Assembly (NCBI RefSeq): GCF_013280495.1
Contig: NZ_JABSSX010000001.1
Location: forward strand, 1 to 64,000
Length of the DNA stretch: 64,000 nucleotides
Direction of reading: 5' to 3'
Origin: Brevibacterium permense
Lineage (GTDB): Bacteria > Actinomycetota > Actinomycetes > Actinomycetales > Brevibacteriaceae
The notes under the pieces are model-generated. The model searched no databases and was not told the origin of the DNA. It saw only the letters and a list, made by a program, of their open reading frames with translations. Positions 34,497-42,555 of the stretch are shown here, piece after piece (position 1 is the first letter of the stretch; each line of letters opens with the position of its first letter). The position numbers and the translations under genes were made by a program.

Positions 34497-36269
34497 GTGA
34501 GAGCGAACCGCGAACCAGTCACCTCCGTCGAATCGCCAACCTCCGGCCACCCACTTCCTCAACCGCTCCGGCCGTCACCACCTGGTCCTCGGAGCTCCGG
34601 CGGGGGAGCCGTCGCATTCGAGCCGGCTGCAGCACCACCGCCCACCGACCTCGAGCTGCCGATGGGCCCGCGTACCCGGCTGTACCGGTTCTTCGAAGCC
34701 CTGCCGGCGGCGATCAGCTTCACCGCTGTCGGGCTCGTGTTCGTCCTCCCATTCGTCGATGCAATGCTCGGAGCGGTCTATGTGCTTTCGATCGTCGGGC
34801 TGATGTTCGTCCGCGCCATGCTCGGCGCGATCGACGTCGCCCGCGGGTTCCTTCGCTACCGACGCAGCGCTCGCGTCGGCTGGGCGGCACGCCTGACCGA
34901 CCTCGAGCGGGCCCTGGACGGTCGCCCTTCCCTGGCGCATCCTCGGGGTGGGTTCCGTGCTGCCGACCGCGCTGCCATCGTCGCCAAAGTCAGTGCCGAT
35001 CCGGACTCGATCATGCGACCATCGGCCCTGCTCCATGCGGTCGTCGTGGCCGCGTACAACGAGCCCTATCCGGTCATCGCTGACACCATCCGCACCCTGT
35101 TGCACACGTCGACGAAGCCCGAACAGCTCCTCGTCTTCTTCGCTCACGAGGAACGGGGAGGACCGGCGATGGCTGAGACGGCTCGGCGGCTCGAAGCCGA
35201 GTACGGCCACCGCTTCGGGGCCTTCGTCCTCGTCGAACATCCCACCGGATTGCCCGACGAGATCGCCGGCAAAGGAGCCAACATCACGTACGCCGGTCAC
35301 CATCTGGCCGAATGGGTCCGTGACGAGGCCATCGACCCGCGTCGGGTGATCGTCACGAGCCTCGACTGCGACAACATTCCGCACGAGTCCTACTTCGACT
35401 GTGTCGCCTACGAATATGCGACCGCGCCGGACCGGGAGCGTCTGTCGTTCCAGCCGATCAGCCTCTACATCACGAACATCTGGGATGTGCCCGCACCGTC
35501 GCGAGTGGTCGCCAGCGCGAACTGCTTCTGGAATCTCACGACCACGGTCCGGCGGCTCACACTGCGCAATTTCGCCTCCCACGCGCAGCCGCTGACTGCT
35601 CTGGTCGACATGGGCTTCTGGTCGAAGCGGACCATCGTTGAGGACGGTCACCAGTACTGGCGCAGCTGGTTCCACTTCGACGGGGACTACCGGGTCGTCC
35701 CCATCCACGTCCCGATCTTCCAGGACGCGGTGCAGGCCGGGACGTTCAGGACGACCATGATCGCTCAGTTCAAACAGCTCAGCCGCTGGTCGTACGGCGC
35801 CTCCGACGTTCCCTATGTCGGGGTGCGAGTGTTCGCTCCCACGGCCCGCGTGCCTTTCTGGCCCGGAGCCATCCGCTTCTTCTCCCTGCTCGAAGGGCAC
35901 GTCAGTCTCGCCTCGATCTCGATCATCATCGCCATCGGCGGGTGGATCCCCTTCGTCGTGGCCGCGCAGACGGGGCAGGCTTCCTCGTTGGTCGAGCGCA
36001 TGCCGATGACCGTAGGCATCATTCAGCAGATCGGCATGATGGGACTCATCGTCTCCATCATCGTGTTCAATGCGCTGCTGCCGCCTCGCCCGATCCACGT
36101 TCCGCGCGAACTCCGGGTGACGATGTGGCTGCAGTGGCTGCTCTATCCGTTCACTATGCTCGTGTTCAACTCCTTGACCGCGCTGTACTCGCAGTGGTGC
36201 CTGCTCACCGGCCGCTACCGCGAACGCTTCGACGTCACCGAGAAGATGGCCGGCGGAACGTCCCGCTGA
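34497..36269 (+). CDS. Membrane glycosyltransferase, GT2 family
   Basis: 590 residues if GTG 34497 is the start (weak AGGATCGAGAGA site); ATG 34662 would give 535 residues and removes a Pro-rich, probably disordered, leader. Two membrane segments (~85-130), then a GT-A domain: VVAAYNEPYPVIADTIRTLL, nucleotide-sugar DxD-like SLDCDNIPHESYF, acceptor-site HQYWRSWFHFDGDYRVVPIH and the QFKQLSRWSYGASD Q/RxxRW motif of processive enzymes. Four membrane segments follow. It probably assembles or transfers a cell-surface polysaccharide or lipid-linked sugar. No other glycan genes flank it. Confidence 0.82.
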   Translation: MRANREPVTSVESPTSGHPLPQPLRPSPPGPRSSGGGAVAFEPAAAPPPTDLELPMGPRTRLYRFFEALPAAISFTAVGLVFVLPFVDAMLGAVYVLSIVGLMFVRAMLGAIDVARGFLRYRRSARVGWAARLTDLERALDGRPSLAHPRGGFRAADRAAIVAKVSADPDSIMRPSALLHAVVVAAYNEPYPVIADTIRTLLHTSTKPEQLLVFFAHEERGGPAMAETARRLEAEYGHRFGAFVLVEHPTGLPDEIAGKGANITYAGHHLAEWVRDEAIDPRRVIVTSLDCDNIPHESYFDCVAYEYATAPDRERLSFQPISLYITNIWDVPAPSRVVASANCFWNLTTTVRRLTLRNFASHAQPLTALVDMGFWSKRTIVEDGHQYWRSWFHFDGDYRVVPIHVPIFQDAVQAGTFRTTMIAQFKQLSRWSYGASDVPYVGVRVFAPTARVPFWPGAIRFFSLLEGHVSLASISIIIAIGGWIPFVVAAQTGQASSLVERMPMTVGIIQQIGMMGLIVSIIVFNALLPPRPIHVPRELRVTMWLQWLLYPFTMLVFNSLTALYSQWCLLTGRYRERFDVTEKMAGGTSR

Positions 36270-36319
36270 TTACGTTGAACCCGCTATGACTTCCGTCGCC
36301 GAGGCGGTCGACCGACACG

Positions 36320-36526
36320 CTCGGCAGGCTCGGCATCCACCGGATGATCGAACCCGTCGTGCGCCACGGCGGCGACGTCCGCCCGCCGGCGCCGTTGGAA
36401 TGGCTGCTGAGGACCTTCCCCGCGCTCACCGTGGTGCCGGCGCGTATCTTCGGCATGGGAATCACCGCGGAACACACCCCCGATTTCGCGCGACGCGAGG
36501 AACCGGCATTCGAAGGAGCACCATGA
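36320..36526 (+). pseudogene. C-terminal remnant of a FAD-dependent oxidoreductase
   Basis: The frame reads LGRLGIHRMIEPVVRHGGDV, continues WLLRTFPALTVVPARIFGMG and ends ITAEHTPDF. The pattern 'P-A-L...P-A-R-x-x-G-x-G-x-x-x-E-H' is the end of FAD-dependent monooxygenase-like oxidoreductases. The ~330 residues that should precede it, including the GxGxxG dinucleotide site, are absent; a stop lies at 36287 and upstream DNA belongs to the glycosyltransferase. Its TGA overlaps the ATG of the next acetyltransferase, as if the intact gene was once coupled to it. Confidence 0.6.
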
Positions 36527-37092
36527 GCCAGATCCTCCAACTACGACCCTTGGCGCCCGCCGATGAAGCGGTGATGAGGGACCTTCATGAGCAGCTGCGC
36601 GCCGACGACTTCGCATTCCTCCAAGCCGAGGGCACATGGGACGACATCATCTCCACCCACGAGCGCGAGGCCCGCGGAATCGATCTCCCACCAGGTCGAG
36701 TACGCGCGGAATTCCTCGTCGCCGAGGTGGCCGGTCGACCCGTGGGTCGCACCTCCATCCGATACGAACTCAACGACTTCCTGTTCGATCTCGGCGGGCA
36801 CGTCGGATATGCGGTCGCCCCCGAATTCAGGCGCCGAGGATACGCCCAGCAGATCCTGTCACGTTCGGTCGAACGGCTGCGCTCAGCCGGAGTCGAGAGA
36901 GTGCTCGTCACGTGCGATGACACGACCACCGCTTCGGCAAGTGTGATCGAACGGTGCGGGGGAGTCCTCAAGGACGTGCACGACAACAGTGATGGACCGC
37001 CGAAACGGCGTTACTGGATCGGCGCGGATTCCGGTTTTCCTCAATCGGCCTCGACGGTCAGCACTAGTGCCGCGGTGACGGCGGATCCGTAG
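36523..37092 (+). CDS. GNAT family N-acetyltransferase
   Basis: 189 residues from ATG 36523 behind GAAGGAGCACC; the longer in-frame start at 36286 has no homology upstream. Acetyl-CoA binding region GYAVAPEFRRRGYAQQILSR (R-R-x-G-x-A) and VLVTCDDTTTASASVIERCG are clear GNAT features, and the end GPPKRRYWI is typical of this subgroup. Substrate unknown. Overlaps the stop of the oxidoreductase remnant. Confidence 0.9.
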   Translation: MSQILQLRPLAPADEAVMRDLHEQLRADDFAFLQAEGTWDDIISTHEREARGIDLPPGRVRAEFLVAEVAGRPVGRTSIRYELNDFLFDLGGHVGYAVAPEFRRRGYAQQILSRSVERLRSAGVERVLVTCDDTTTASASVIERCGGVLKDVHDNSDGPPKRRYWIGADSGFPQSASTVSTSAAVTADP

Positions 37093-37102
37093 AGTCGAAG
37101 AC

Positions 37103-37354
37103 ATGAACTCACTATTCGACTCCATCCGCAGAATCGGTTTCCGTCGCGGTCCCGACCGCATCCTCGGTGGTATTGCCGGGGGCCTTGCCGAGGTGACCGG
37201 CATCAACGTCTGGATCATGCGACTCATCGTCCTCGCCTCGTTCCTCCTCCCCGTACTCGGAATCGGCGCTTACCTCGTCGCGTGGATCCTCACCCCGTGG
37301 CAGGACGAATCGATCCCGCTGCAGCAGGTCTTCGGCGGTCGCTCGATTCAGTGA
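37103..37354 (+). CDS. PspC domain membrane protein
   Basis: 83 residues, a minimal PspC domain: GPDRILGGIAGGLAEVTGIN, then one long hydrophobic segment with a kink (VWIMRLIVLASFLLPVLGIG) and YLVAWILTPWQDE. PspC proteins are envelope-stress sensors or phage-shock components in the cytoplasmic membrane. No PspA is adjacent. Confidence 0.88.
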   Translation: MNSLFDSIRRIGFRRGPDRILGGIAGGLAEVTGINVWIMRLIVLASFLLPVLGIGAYLVAWILTPWQDESIPLQQVFGGRSIQ

Positions 37355-37378
37355 CGGCTGCGCTGCAGTCCGAACCGG

Positions 37379-37846
37379 TCAGGCAGTTCCTCGCTTCTTG
37401 TAGTGGATCGCACCGCGCCCCTCAGGCAGGTTGACATGAGTCTGCGCAGAGGGTTCGATATCGGTGTTCTGTGCTGCGACCGTGATCCAGCCCTCGGCGC
37501 GGCGTTCGAGCACGAAAGTGAGGATCCCAAACCGGTCGCCGGCCGGTTCACCGGTGGGCGTGACCTGGCCGGTGAGGTGCCACTTGGACTGGACAACAGC
37601 CGCGTCCGCGCCGATGAGTCGGGTTCGCGGTTCGTCCATGCTGATCCGGGAATGCGGGAAGATGTGGGTGAAACCGAAGGCGTGAGCTGTGTAGATATTC
37701 TTGCGGTCGTGCCACCAGAGTCCCACGACGTTGACGAACTCGGCATCCTCGGCGAAAAGCTCGGCCAGGGCGGCGGCGTCCGCAAGGTTCCACGCGTCCT
37801 GCCAGCCGGCGACGATATCTTCTGGAGTCTTCAGCAGGGTTACCAC
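37379..37846 (-). CDS. NTF2-like (SgcJ/EcaC/DUF4440 type) protein
   Basis: 155 residues, GTG start. One cone-shaped NTF2-like domain: EDIVAGWQDAWNLADAAALA, ELFAEDAEFVNVVGLWWHDR, KNIYTAHAFGFTHIF and WITVAAQNTDIEPSAQ. Members are small-molecule-binding proteins or isomerases, often of unknown role. It abuts the RDD gene without a gap, so the two are cotranscribed. Confidence 0.85.
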   Translation of the reverse strand: MVTLLKTPEDIVAGWQDAWNLADAAALAELFAEDAEFVNVVGLWWHDRKNIYTAHAFGFTHIFPHSRISMDEPRTRLIGADAAVVQSKWHLTGQVTPTGEPAGDRFGILTFVLERRAEGWITVAAQNTDIEPSAQTHVNLPEGRGAIHYKKRGTA

Positions 37847-38326
37847 CTACCTGACCTGTGGAGCCCTGCGGTAATAGACGTCGATCGGATCCAGGTCCAG
37901 CGTCGGTGTGTCGAAGATCGTCCAGATGAGGAGAATGATCGTGACCGGGAAGAACGCTACCGCCAGATAGCGCGTCGTACCCCTCCAGAAACCGACCCGT
38001 CGTCCGCTGTGCTTGAGTGTGACGACTCCGCACAGCGCCTGGCCGGGGGAGACGGTACAGCCGTAGAGGGCTCCGAACACCAATGCCATCAGCGGGTAGC
38101 CGATAAAAGCAACTTTGGTGGCATCGTCGATCGAGATGATATTCGCCGCGGCGAGGGCCAGCGCGATGCCGATGAGCATCCCGGTGCAGAAGAGGACGAA
38201 GACCGCATCGAGGATCCTCGCCCACCAACGCCGAACCGATGGCGCCGGGGTCAGCGGACTGCGGTTGCGCCAGGGCCCGTGGCCGTGGACGGCAAGCCCA
38301 GCTTGGGCACGGTAGTTCGAACTCAT
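37847..38326 (-). CDS. RDD family membrane protein
   Basis: 159 residues from ATG 38326; AGAAGG is nine bases upstream, whereas the ATG at 38335 overlaps that site. RDD hallmark VRRWWARILDAVFVLFCTGM (Arg, Asp in TM1), three hydrophobic segments and GCTVSPGQALCGVVTLKHSG. Family function is poorly defined; some members are Na+(Li+)/H+ antiporters. The first ~35 residues are polar. Confidence 0.85.
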   Translation of the reverse strand: MSSNYRAQAGLAVHGHGPWRNRSPLTPAPSVRRWWARILDAVFVLFCTGMLIGIALALAAANIISIDDATKVAFIGYPLMALVFGALYGCTVSPGQALCGVVTLKHSGRRVGFWRGTTRYLAVAFFPVTIILLIWTIFDTPTLDLDPIDVYYRRAPQVR

Positions 38327-38499
38327 TGTGCGCATCCTTCTCGCTGCTGACCGGTCGATGACTCCGACTCTATGCGGTTGTCGGCCCGTAGAGGGTGTTC
38401 GTCAGGCACCATCCTGTGCCAGTTCCGGTACAACCCTTCTCGACCGTCCGCCGTCAGTGGGAGAACTGAATCGTCTGCTAAAAATCTGCTGGAAATGAT

Positions 38500-38530
38500 G
38501 CACCCCCGAAGCTCGCAGCTTCGGGGGTGC
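38500..38530 (-). terminator. Terminator downstream of tRNA-Lys
   Basis: Perfect 14-bp stem GCACCCCCGAAGCT / AGCTTCGGGGGTGC with loop CGC. On the minus strand it lies 27 bases past the tRNA end and is followed by ATCATTTCC and, later, ATTTTT. Confidence 0.8.
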
Positions 38531-38556
38531 TATATATCATGCCTGGTCAGGCTGGG

Positions 38557-38629
38557 TGGGCCCCGTGGGGATCGAACCCACGACCCGCGGATTAAAAGTC
38601 CGCTGCTCTACCAACTGAGCTAGAGGCCC
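38557..38629 (-). tRNA. tRNA-Lys (anticodon TTT)
   Basis: 73 nucleotides including the discriminator A. Minus strand: acceptor GGGCCTC / GGGGCCC (one G-T pair), D stem GCTC/GAGC with AGTTGGTA loop, anticodon stem GCGGA/TCCGC with loop CTTTTAA, T stem GTGGG/CCCAC with TTCGATC loop. The loop sequence gives anticodon TTT, decoding lysine. CCA is not encoded (CCC follows). No other tRNA is in the window. Confidence 0.97.
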
Positions 38630-38771
38630 CGCCCCATCACAAGCGCAGTGCACAGGCCTGCTGACGCATGATGGAGACGAACTAATAGTAGAGGTTCGCG
38701 CCCGATTTACTCAAACCAGCGTCCGCCGTCGAGAGGAGTCCCTCGACGTCCTCCCGACGAAGCCCCACGGC

Positions 38772-39710
38772 TCACTTCTCCAGTCCGCGCCGATCCTCAG
38801 CGGTGTACGTACGAGGCAGACCGTCCGGGGCCTCGAGCTCCTCGGGATCCGTGGGCTCGATGACGTCGGACTCGATGGCCTTGTTCTTCTTGACCTTTCC
38901 GAGCAGAGCCGACACGTGCTTGAGGCTCGACAGCAGCTTCCGATCCTTCTTCGGCGCAACGTACTCGGGGTCGGTCTCGATGGGGAAGACCGTCGGCGCA
39001 GCGCCGAAGGCCTCGTTCGATTCCCCGGCGACCTTCCGCGCCATCTGCGAATTCACCACGGCCCCGATGACCGCGCCGACGCCGAAGGGCAGCAGGCGAC
39101 CGACCAGCGAACCGCCGGCACGGGCGGCGAACTTGCGGATGAAGGTCTTGCGCAGCTTCCGCACGAGCAAATCGACCAGCGGAGCCGGCAGCTGCTTGGT
39201 CACGGTGGCGCCCCAGCTGCCGAACATCGACTCCACGCCGCCGTTCTGCTTGCCGAACTTCTGGATGAGGTTCTTCCCGTCCTTGCCCAGCATGAGGCCG
39301 AGCACCAGGGCGTTCGCCCGCTTGGCATCGGCCACCGGCAGTCCGTGGATCTCAGCGATGGCCTGCGCAAACAATGCAGTGCCTTCCAGGAAGCCAGCGG
39401 TCTCGACGCTGGCGACACCCAGCGCCGCCGTCGTGCCCAATCCCGGAACGGCTGCGGTCGCACCGACCGCGGCTCCGCCCGAGGTCGTCAGGGTCAGATA
39501 GTGCCGGCGAATGATCGTGATGAGCTCTTCGGGGGTCGCGTCCGGATGCCGGCGGCGGAGACTGCGCACATAGGCCAGCGCGACGGGGCGCTGCACTGAC
39601 AGCAGGCGCGACAACATCGACTGGGCGCGGGGATTGAGGGTCCCGTCGTCATTGACTGCCAACTTCGCAGCCTTGTCGAGGCCCTTCTTCGCCACTGATG
39701 ATTTTGCCAC
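38772..39710 (-). CDS. EcsC family protein
   Basis: 312 residues, GTG start behind GGAGGAACTCTC. Features of EcsC-like proteins: an amphipathic helical N-terminus, then GGAAVGATAAVPGLGTTAAL and GVASVETAGFLEGTALFAQA as hairpin-like hydrophobic stretches, and LLPFGVGAVIGAVVNSQMAR later. The Gly/Ala-rich segments suggest peripheral or hairpin membrane association. The charged C-terminus after residue 240 is poorly conserved. Named after the third gene of the Bacillus ecs operon; no ABC partner here and molecular function is unknown. Confidence 0.85.
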   Translation of the reverse strand: MAKSSVAKKGLDKAAKLAVNDDGTLNPRAQSMLSRLLSVQRPVALAYVRSLRRRHPDATPEELITIIRRHYLTLTTSGGAAVGATAAVPGLGTTAALGVASVETAGFLEGTALFAQAIAEIHGLPVADAKRANALVLGLMLGKDGKNLIQKFGKQNGGVESMFGSWGATVTKQLPAPLVDLLVRKLRKTFIRKFAARAGGSLVGRLLPFGVGAVIGAVVNSQMARKVAGESNEAFGAAPTVFPIETDPEYVAPKKDRKLLSSLKHVSALLGKVKKNKAIESDVIEPTDPEELEAPDGLPRTYTAEDRRGLEK

Positions 39711-39885
39711 GAGAGTTCCTCCTCGTTTCGGTCACTCGCGACTGCCGGTCGCAGTCACGAATCAGGTCCAAGTGTAATAGCGTCCGTTGTGAGTCCCGGG
39801 AGCAGAACCTGACCGTGCGGCGGAAACCCGAATGTGCTCCACGTCCTAGTCCGCGCACCCTGACAGGGACTAAACTGCCCTGACC

Positions 39886-40473
39886 ATGTCACAGCGCGCA
39901 TTCCACCGTCCCGTTCCCCTGGCCGACCTCGACTCCGTCGGTGCCGTCGACGATCCCGTCGCCCGTTCGGAGACCTCGCACGCCACCGCGGCACTGCTGC
40001 TCGGCGATGCAGAGGGAAACCGCGACGAGGCTGCCACCAGGCGCTTCGTCGAACTCGCCGATGACATCGGCTTCGAGACCATCGCCGAGATGTGGTCAGC
40101 CGCTCCCGCGGTCTCCGCACCCGGCGCACTGTGGCGCCTCTACGCCCTGCGCCAATGGATCAAGTCCTCACCTCGCGAACTCGCCGAGATGTTCTCCGAC
40201 GGCCAACGCCGCGTCACCGAGGGCATCGGCTACGACGAGATCCTCGCCGGCGTCGAACTGCCCGCCGGACCCGATGAGGTGGCCCACGCCATCGACGAGA
40301 TCCTCGTCGGCGCCTTCCGCGGTGACGTCGTCATCGCGCTGCTGCGCGCCTCCGCCTTCGTCGGCATCTGCGCGGCAGGCACCGACGACCACGACACCGC
40401 CGTCCGCCTGCGCCAGCTCTCCCAAGACCTGTCCGACGCCGCGGTCGCCCATCGCCGAGGCGGCCTCGACTGA
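39886..40473 (+). CDS. Conserved actinobacterial hypothetical protein
   Basis: 195 residues, predicted all-helical, no signal peptide or membrane segment. Opens [20 protein letters not shown], with APGALWRLYALRQWIKSSPR and RRVTEGIGYDEILAGVELPA in the middle. I have the impression of a widespread actinomycete family of unknown function, sometimes misnamed as a polymerase subunit, and cannot name a domain. TAAACT ends nine bases before the ATG with no ribosome site, so a near-leaderless transcript is possible. Confidence 0.72.
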   Translation: MSQRAFHRPVPLADLDSVGAVDDPVARSETSHATAALLLGDAEGNRDEAATRRFVELADDIGFETIAEMWSAAPAVSAPGALWRLYALRQWIKSSPRELAEMFSDGQRRVTEGIGYDEILAGVELPAGPDEVAHAIDEILVGAFRGDVVIALLRASAFVGICAAGTDDHDTAVRLRQLSQDLSDAAVAHRRGGLD

Positions 40474-40645
40474 TCCTCAGCCCGCCGGCAATCCCCTCGC
40501 CGAGGCGGCCCCGCCCGACCGAATGAGCGCGGTCCCCGTCGGGACCGGATATTCCCGCCGGACCCCGATATCGACTGTGAGATTCTCAACGGACGAAGAG
40601 CCGCCTCGGCGGTGGATTCATGAGGATGAACGAGTATCGTAGGGA
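40474..40645. other. Intergenic stretch before the DUF47-PiT leader
   Basis: No coding frame is credible. It contains two copies of the recurrent word CGCCGAGGCGG (40498-40508 and, inverted, CCGCCTCGGCGG at 40601-40612). TATCGT near 40635 is a possible -10 box for the phosphate operon. Confidence 0.5.
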
Positions 40646-40749
40646 GTGGCCTTCGGGCCACCGGACGCTGGATCGCTGAAGCCCCGGGCTCCAAATTCAG
40701 CCGCTTCGAGCGGCCTTCCGCCGAGAGGCGCTCTCGGTTCAGCGTCCGG
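40646..40749 (+). ncRNA. Candidate structured leader RNA of the DUF47-PiT operon
   Basis: A UUCG-capped hairpin (GTGGCC TTCG GGCCAC, 40646-40661) is followed by a 10-bp closing stem CCGGACGCTG (40661-40670) / CAGCGTCCGG (40740-40749). The 69 enclosed bases hold three hairpins: GCTGAA/TTCAGC (40675-40680/40696-40701) over AGCCCCGGGCT, GCCGCT TCG AGCGGC (40700-40714) and CCGAGAG GCG CTCTCGG (40721-40737). The segments CGCTG and TTCAGCG each occur twice, so alternative pairings exist. Sixty-four bases later the DUF47 gene starts. No known riboswitch class was recognised. Confidence 0.55.
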
Positions 40750-40813
40750 CACATACCACCCAGGCATCATGCATATTCGTCCGGCTTGTCCGGGCCCCGG
40801 CCAGGAGGAGCGC

Positions 40814-41434
40814 ATGCGGCTCAAGCGGGTACCGCAGGACAAAGTGTTCTATGAGCGGTTGTCCGATCTCGTCTCACAGATGCGGCAGTGCAACCTGGTG
40901 CTCGCCGAACTCTCCGGAATCGAAATCAGCGAACGCCGCGATGTTGCCGACCGCCTCCGCGAGATCGGGGACAGGGCCGATGAGGACATGGGCGCGATGC
41001 TCCGCGCACTGCGCGAGAACTACATCACCCCGTTCGACCGCAACGATCTCTACCTGCTCAGCCACCATATGCGCGATATCTGCCACCGGCTGCACGGAGT
41101 CGGATACGTTCTCGCCTCCGGAGCTTTCGACCCGCTGCCCTCCGGCGTCCCCGAGACCCTGGCCGTGCTGTCGAATCAGACTGACCACACCTCGCGGATG
41201 ATCACCCGTCTGCCGGGCAAGCTCGACCAGTGGGACTACGTCGACGCGATCAACCGTCTGACCTACCAGGTCGAGAGCCTGCAGTGGCGGATGTCGGACG
41301 CGGTGCCGAACTCCAAACGGGGACTGACCTATATGGCAGCCGTGTCCCAACTCGGGCAGGCTTTCGTCCGGGCCGCCCACGGGTTCACCGAACTCGGCAA
41401 GGTCGTCGCAGCCATTGCGATCAAGGAGTCGTAG
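40814..41434 (+). CDS. DUF47 (PhoU-like) Pit accessory protein
   Basis: 206 residues from ATG 40814 behind CCAGGAGGAGCGC; longer in-frame starts run into the structured leader and are rejected. All-helical, PhoU-like: FYERLSDLVSQMRQCNLVLA, ADEDMGAMLRALRENYITPF and DRNDLYLLSHHMRDICHRLH (metal-binding-like Asp/His cluster). Such proteins are encoded with PiT transporters and are thought to control them. It ends three bases before the pit gene. Confidence 0.92.
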   Translation: MRLKRVPQDKVFYERLSDLVSQMRQCNLVLAELSGIEISERRDVADRLREIGDRADEDMGAMLRALRENYITPFDRNDLYLLSHHMRDICHRLHGVGYVLASGAFDPLPSGVPETLAVLSNQTDHTSRMITRLPGKLDQWDYVDAINRLTYQVESLQWRMSDAVPNSKRGLTYMAAVSQLGQAFVRAAHGFTELGKVVAAIAIKES

Positions 41435-41437
41435 TCC

Positions 41438-42451
41438 GTGGAGCTGCTCTTGGCGGCAGTCGTCATCGCCGCGGTGATCTTCGCCGGCTCGAACGGATTC
41501 CACGACGCCGCCCTGACCGTCGGCAACGCGGTCGTCGGACGAGCGATGCGACCCGGCTGGGCACTCAGCCTGGCCGTCATCTTCAACTTCATCGGTGCGC
41601 TCCTCGGTGAGGGAATCGCCATCGTCGTGGCCAATCAGATCGTGCTCTTCTCCGGTTCGACAGAACTCATCCTGACCACCCTGTTGATCGCCTTCGTCGC
41701 AGCGACGACGTGGAGCCTGTTCACCTACTATCTCGCGCTGCCGGTGTCGTCGACCCACTGTCTCATCGGCGGTCTGCTCGGCGCGGGAGTCGTGTTCGGG
41801 TTCTCCGTGAATACCGGTGAAGCGATGGACTCCGTGGTGTGGCCGCTGGTGCTCTCACCGATCCTCGGGTTCATCCTCGCGTGGGTGCTCACGCTCATCC
41901 TGTCGAAGTCGCTCGCGTCCACTCCGCCCAAGCCGCTGTTCCGGGGTGCGCGCATGGCGGACTCGGTGCTCACGGCGGCCCTGTCGCTCGTCCACGGCGT
42001 CCAGGACGCGCAGAAGATCGCGGCACTCGTCATGGTCGCCATTCTTGCCGTCGACACTCAGCAGCACGATGTCCTCTCCGTGGTCGACATCTCCTGGCCG
42101 GTGCGCCTCCTCATCGCCGCGGCTCTGGCTCTGGGCACCGGATTGAGCGGGTGGCGAGTGGTCCAGACGCTGTCCGTGCGCATGGTCCGCCTCGATCCCT
42201 TCAAATCCTCCATCGCCGATGGCGCGGCCACGATCCTCATGTACACCGCTGCCCTGATCATGCGGGTTCCGGTGTCGCTGACCTTCGTCCTGGGATCATC
42301 GATCCTCGGCACCCAATACGCCGGGCGCAAGGGCCACGCCAGAGCCCGGTACTTCGTGCCGATGTTCGCCGTCTGGCTTCTGACGATCCCTGCCGCCGCG
42401 CTGTTGGCCGTGGTGCTCGGGTGGATCGTCAAGGCCTCCGTCGGGCTCTGA
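41438..42451 (+). CDS. pit: PiT family inorganic phosphate transporter
   Basis: 337 residues, GTG start, about 10 membrane segments. The two inverted PiT signature repeats are seen: FAGSNGFHDAALTVGNAVVG near the N-terminus and ALSLVHGVQDAQKIAALVMV in the second half, with PVSSTHCLIGGLLGAGVVFG. It is a low-affinity, constitutive-type phosphate (metal-phosphate):H+ symporter. Cotranscribed with DUF47; the high-affinity Pst system lies 2 kb downstream on the other strand. Confidence 0.93.
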   Translation: MELLLAAVVIAAVIFAGSNGFHDAALTVGNAVVGRAMRPGWALSLAVIFNFIGALLGEGIAIVVANQIVLFSGSTELILTTLLIAFVAATTWSLFTYYLALPVSSTHCLIGGLLGAGVVFGFSVNTGEAMDSVVWPLVLSPILGFILAWVLTLILSKSLASTPPKPLFRGARMADSVLTAALSLVHGVQDAQKIAALVMVAILAVDTQQHDVLSVVDISWPVRLLIAAALALGTGLSGWRVVQTLSVRMVRLDPFKSSIADGAATILMYTAALIMRVPVSLTFVLGSSILGTQYAGRKGHARARYFVPMFAVWLLTIPAAALLAVVLGWIVKASVGL

Positions 42452-42485
42452 CCGGCCACCCGGTTCCTGCTGTTCGCTGACGCCG

Positions 42486-42524
42486 GAGCCGAGCCCGGGA
42501 GCGCGAGGCGCCCGGGCTCGGCTC
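42486..42524. terminator. Bidirectional terminator between pit and the DUF4383 gene
   Basis: Perfect 14-bp stem GAGCCGAGCCCGGG / CCCGGGCTCGGCTC around an 11-base loop, between convergent genes. Confidence 0.82.
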
Positions 42525-42555
42525 TGATGAAATCGCTGACATCGGTGCCGACGAA

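Noticed and set aside
40646-40749. c-di-AMP (ydaO) riboswitch
   Set aside because: GATCGCTGA and AGCCGCT looked familiar, but I could not place the other conserved ydaO segments, so it is reported only as an unclassified leader.
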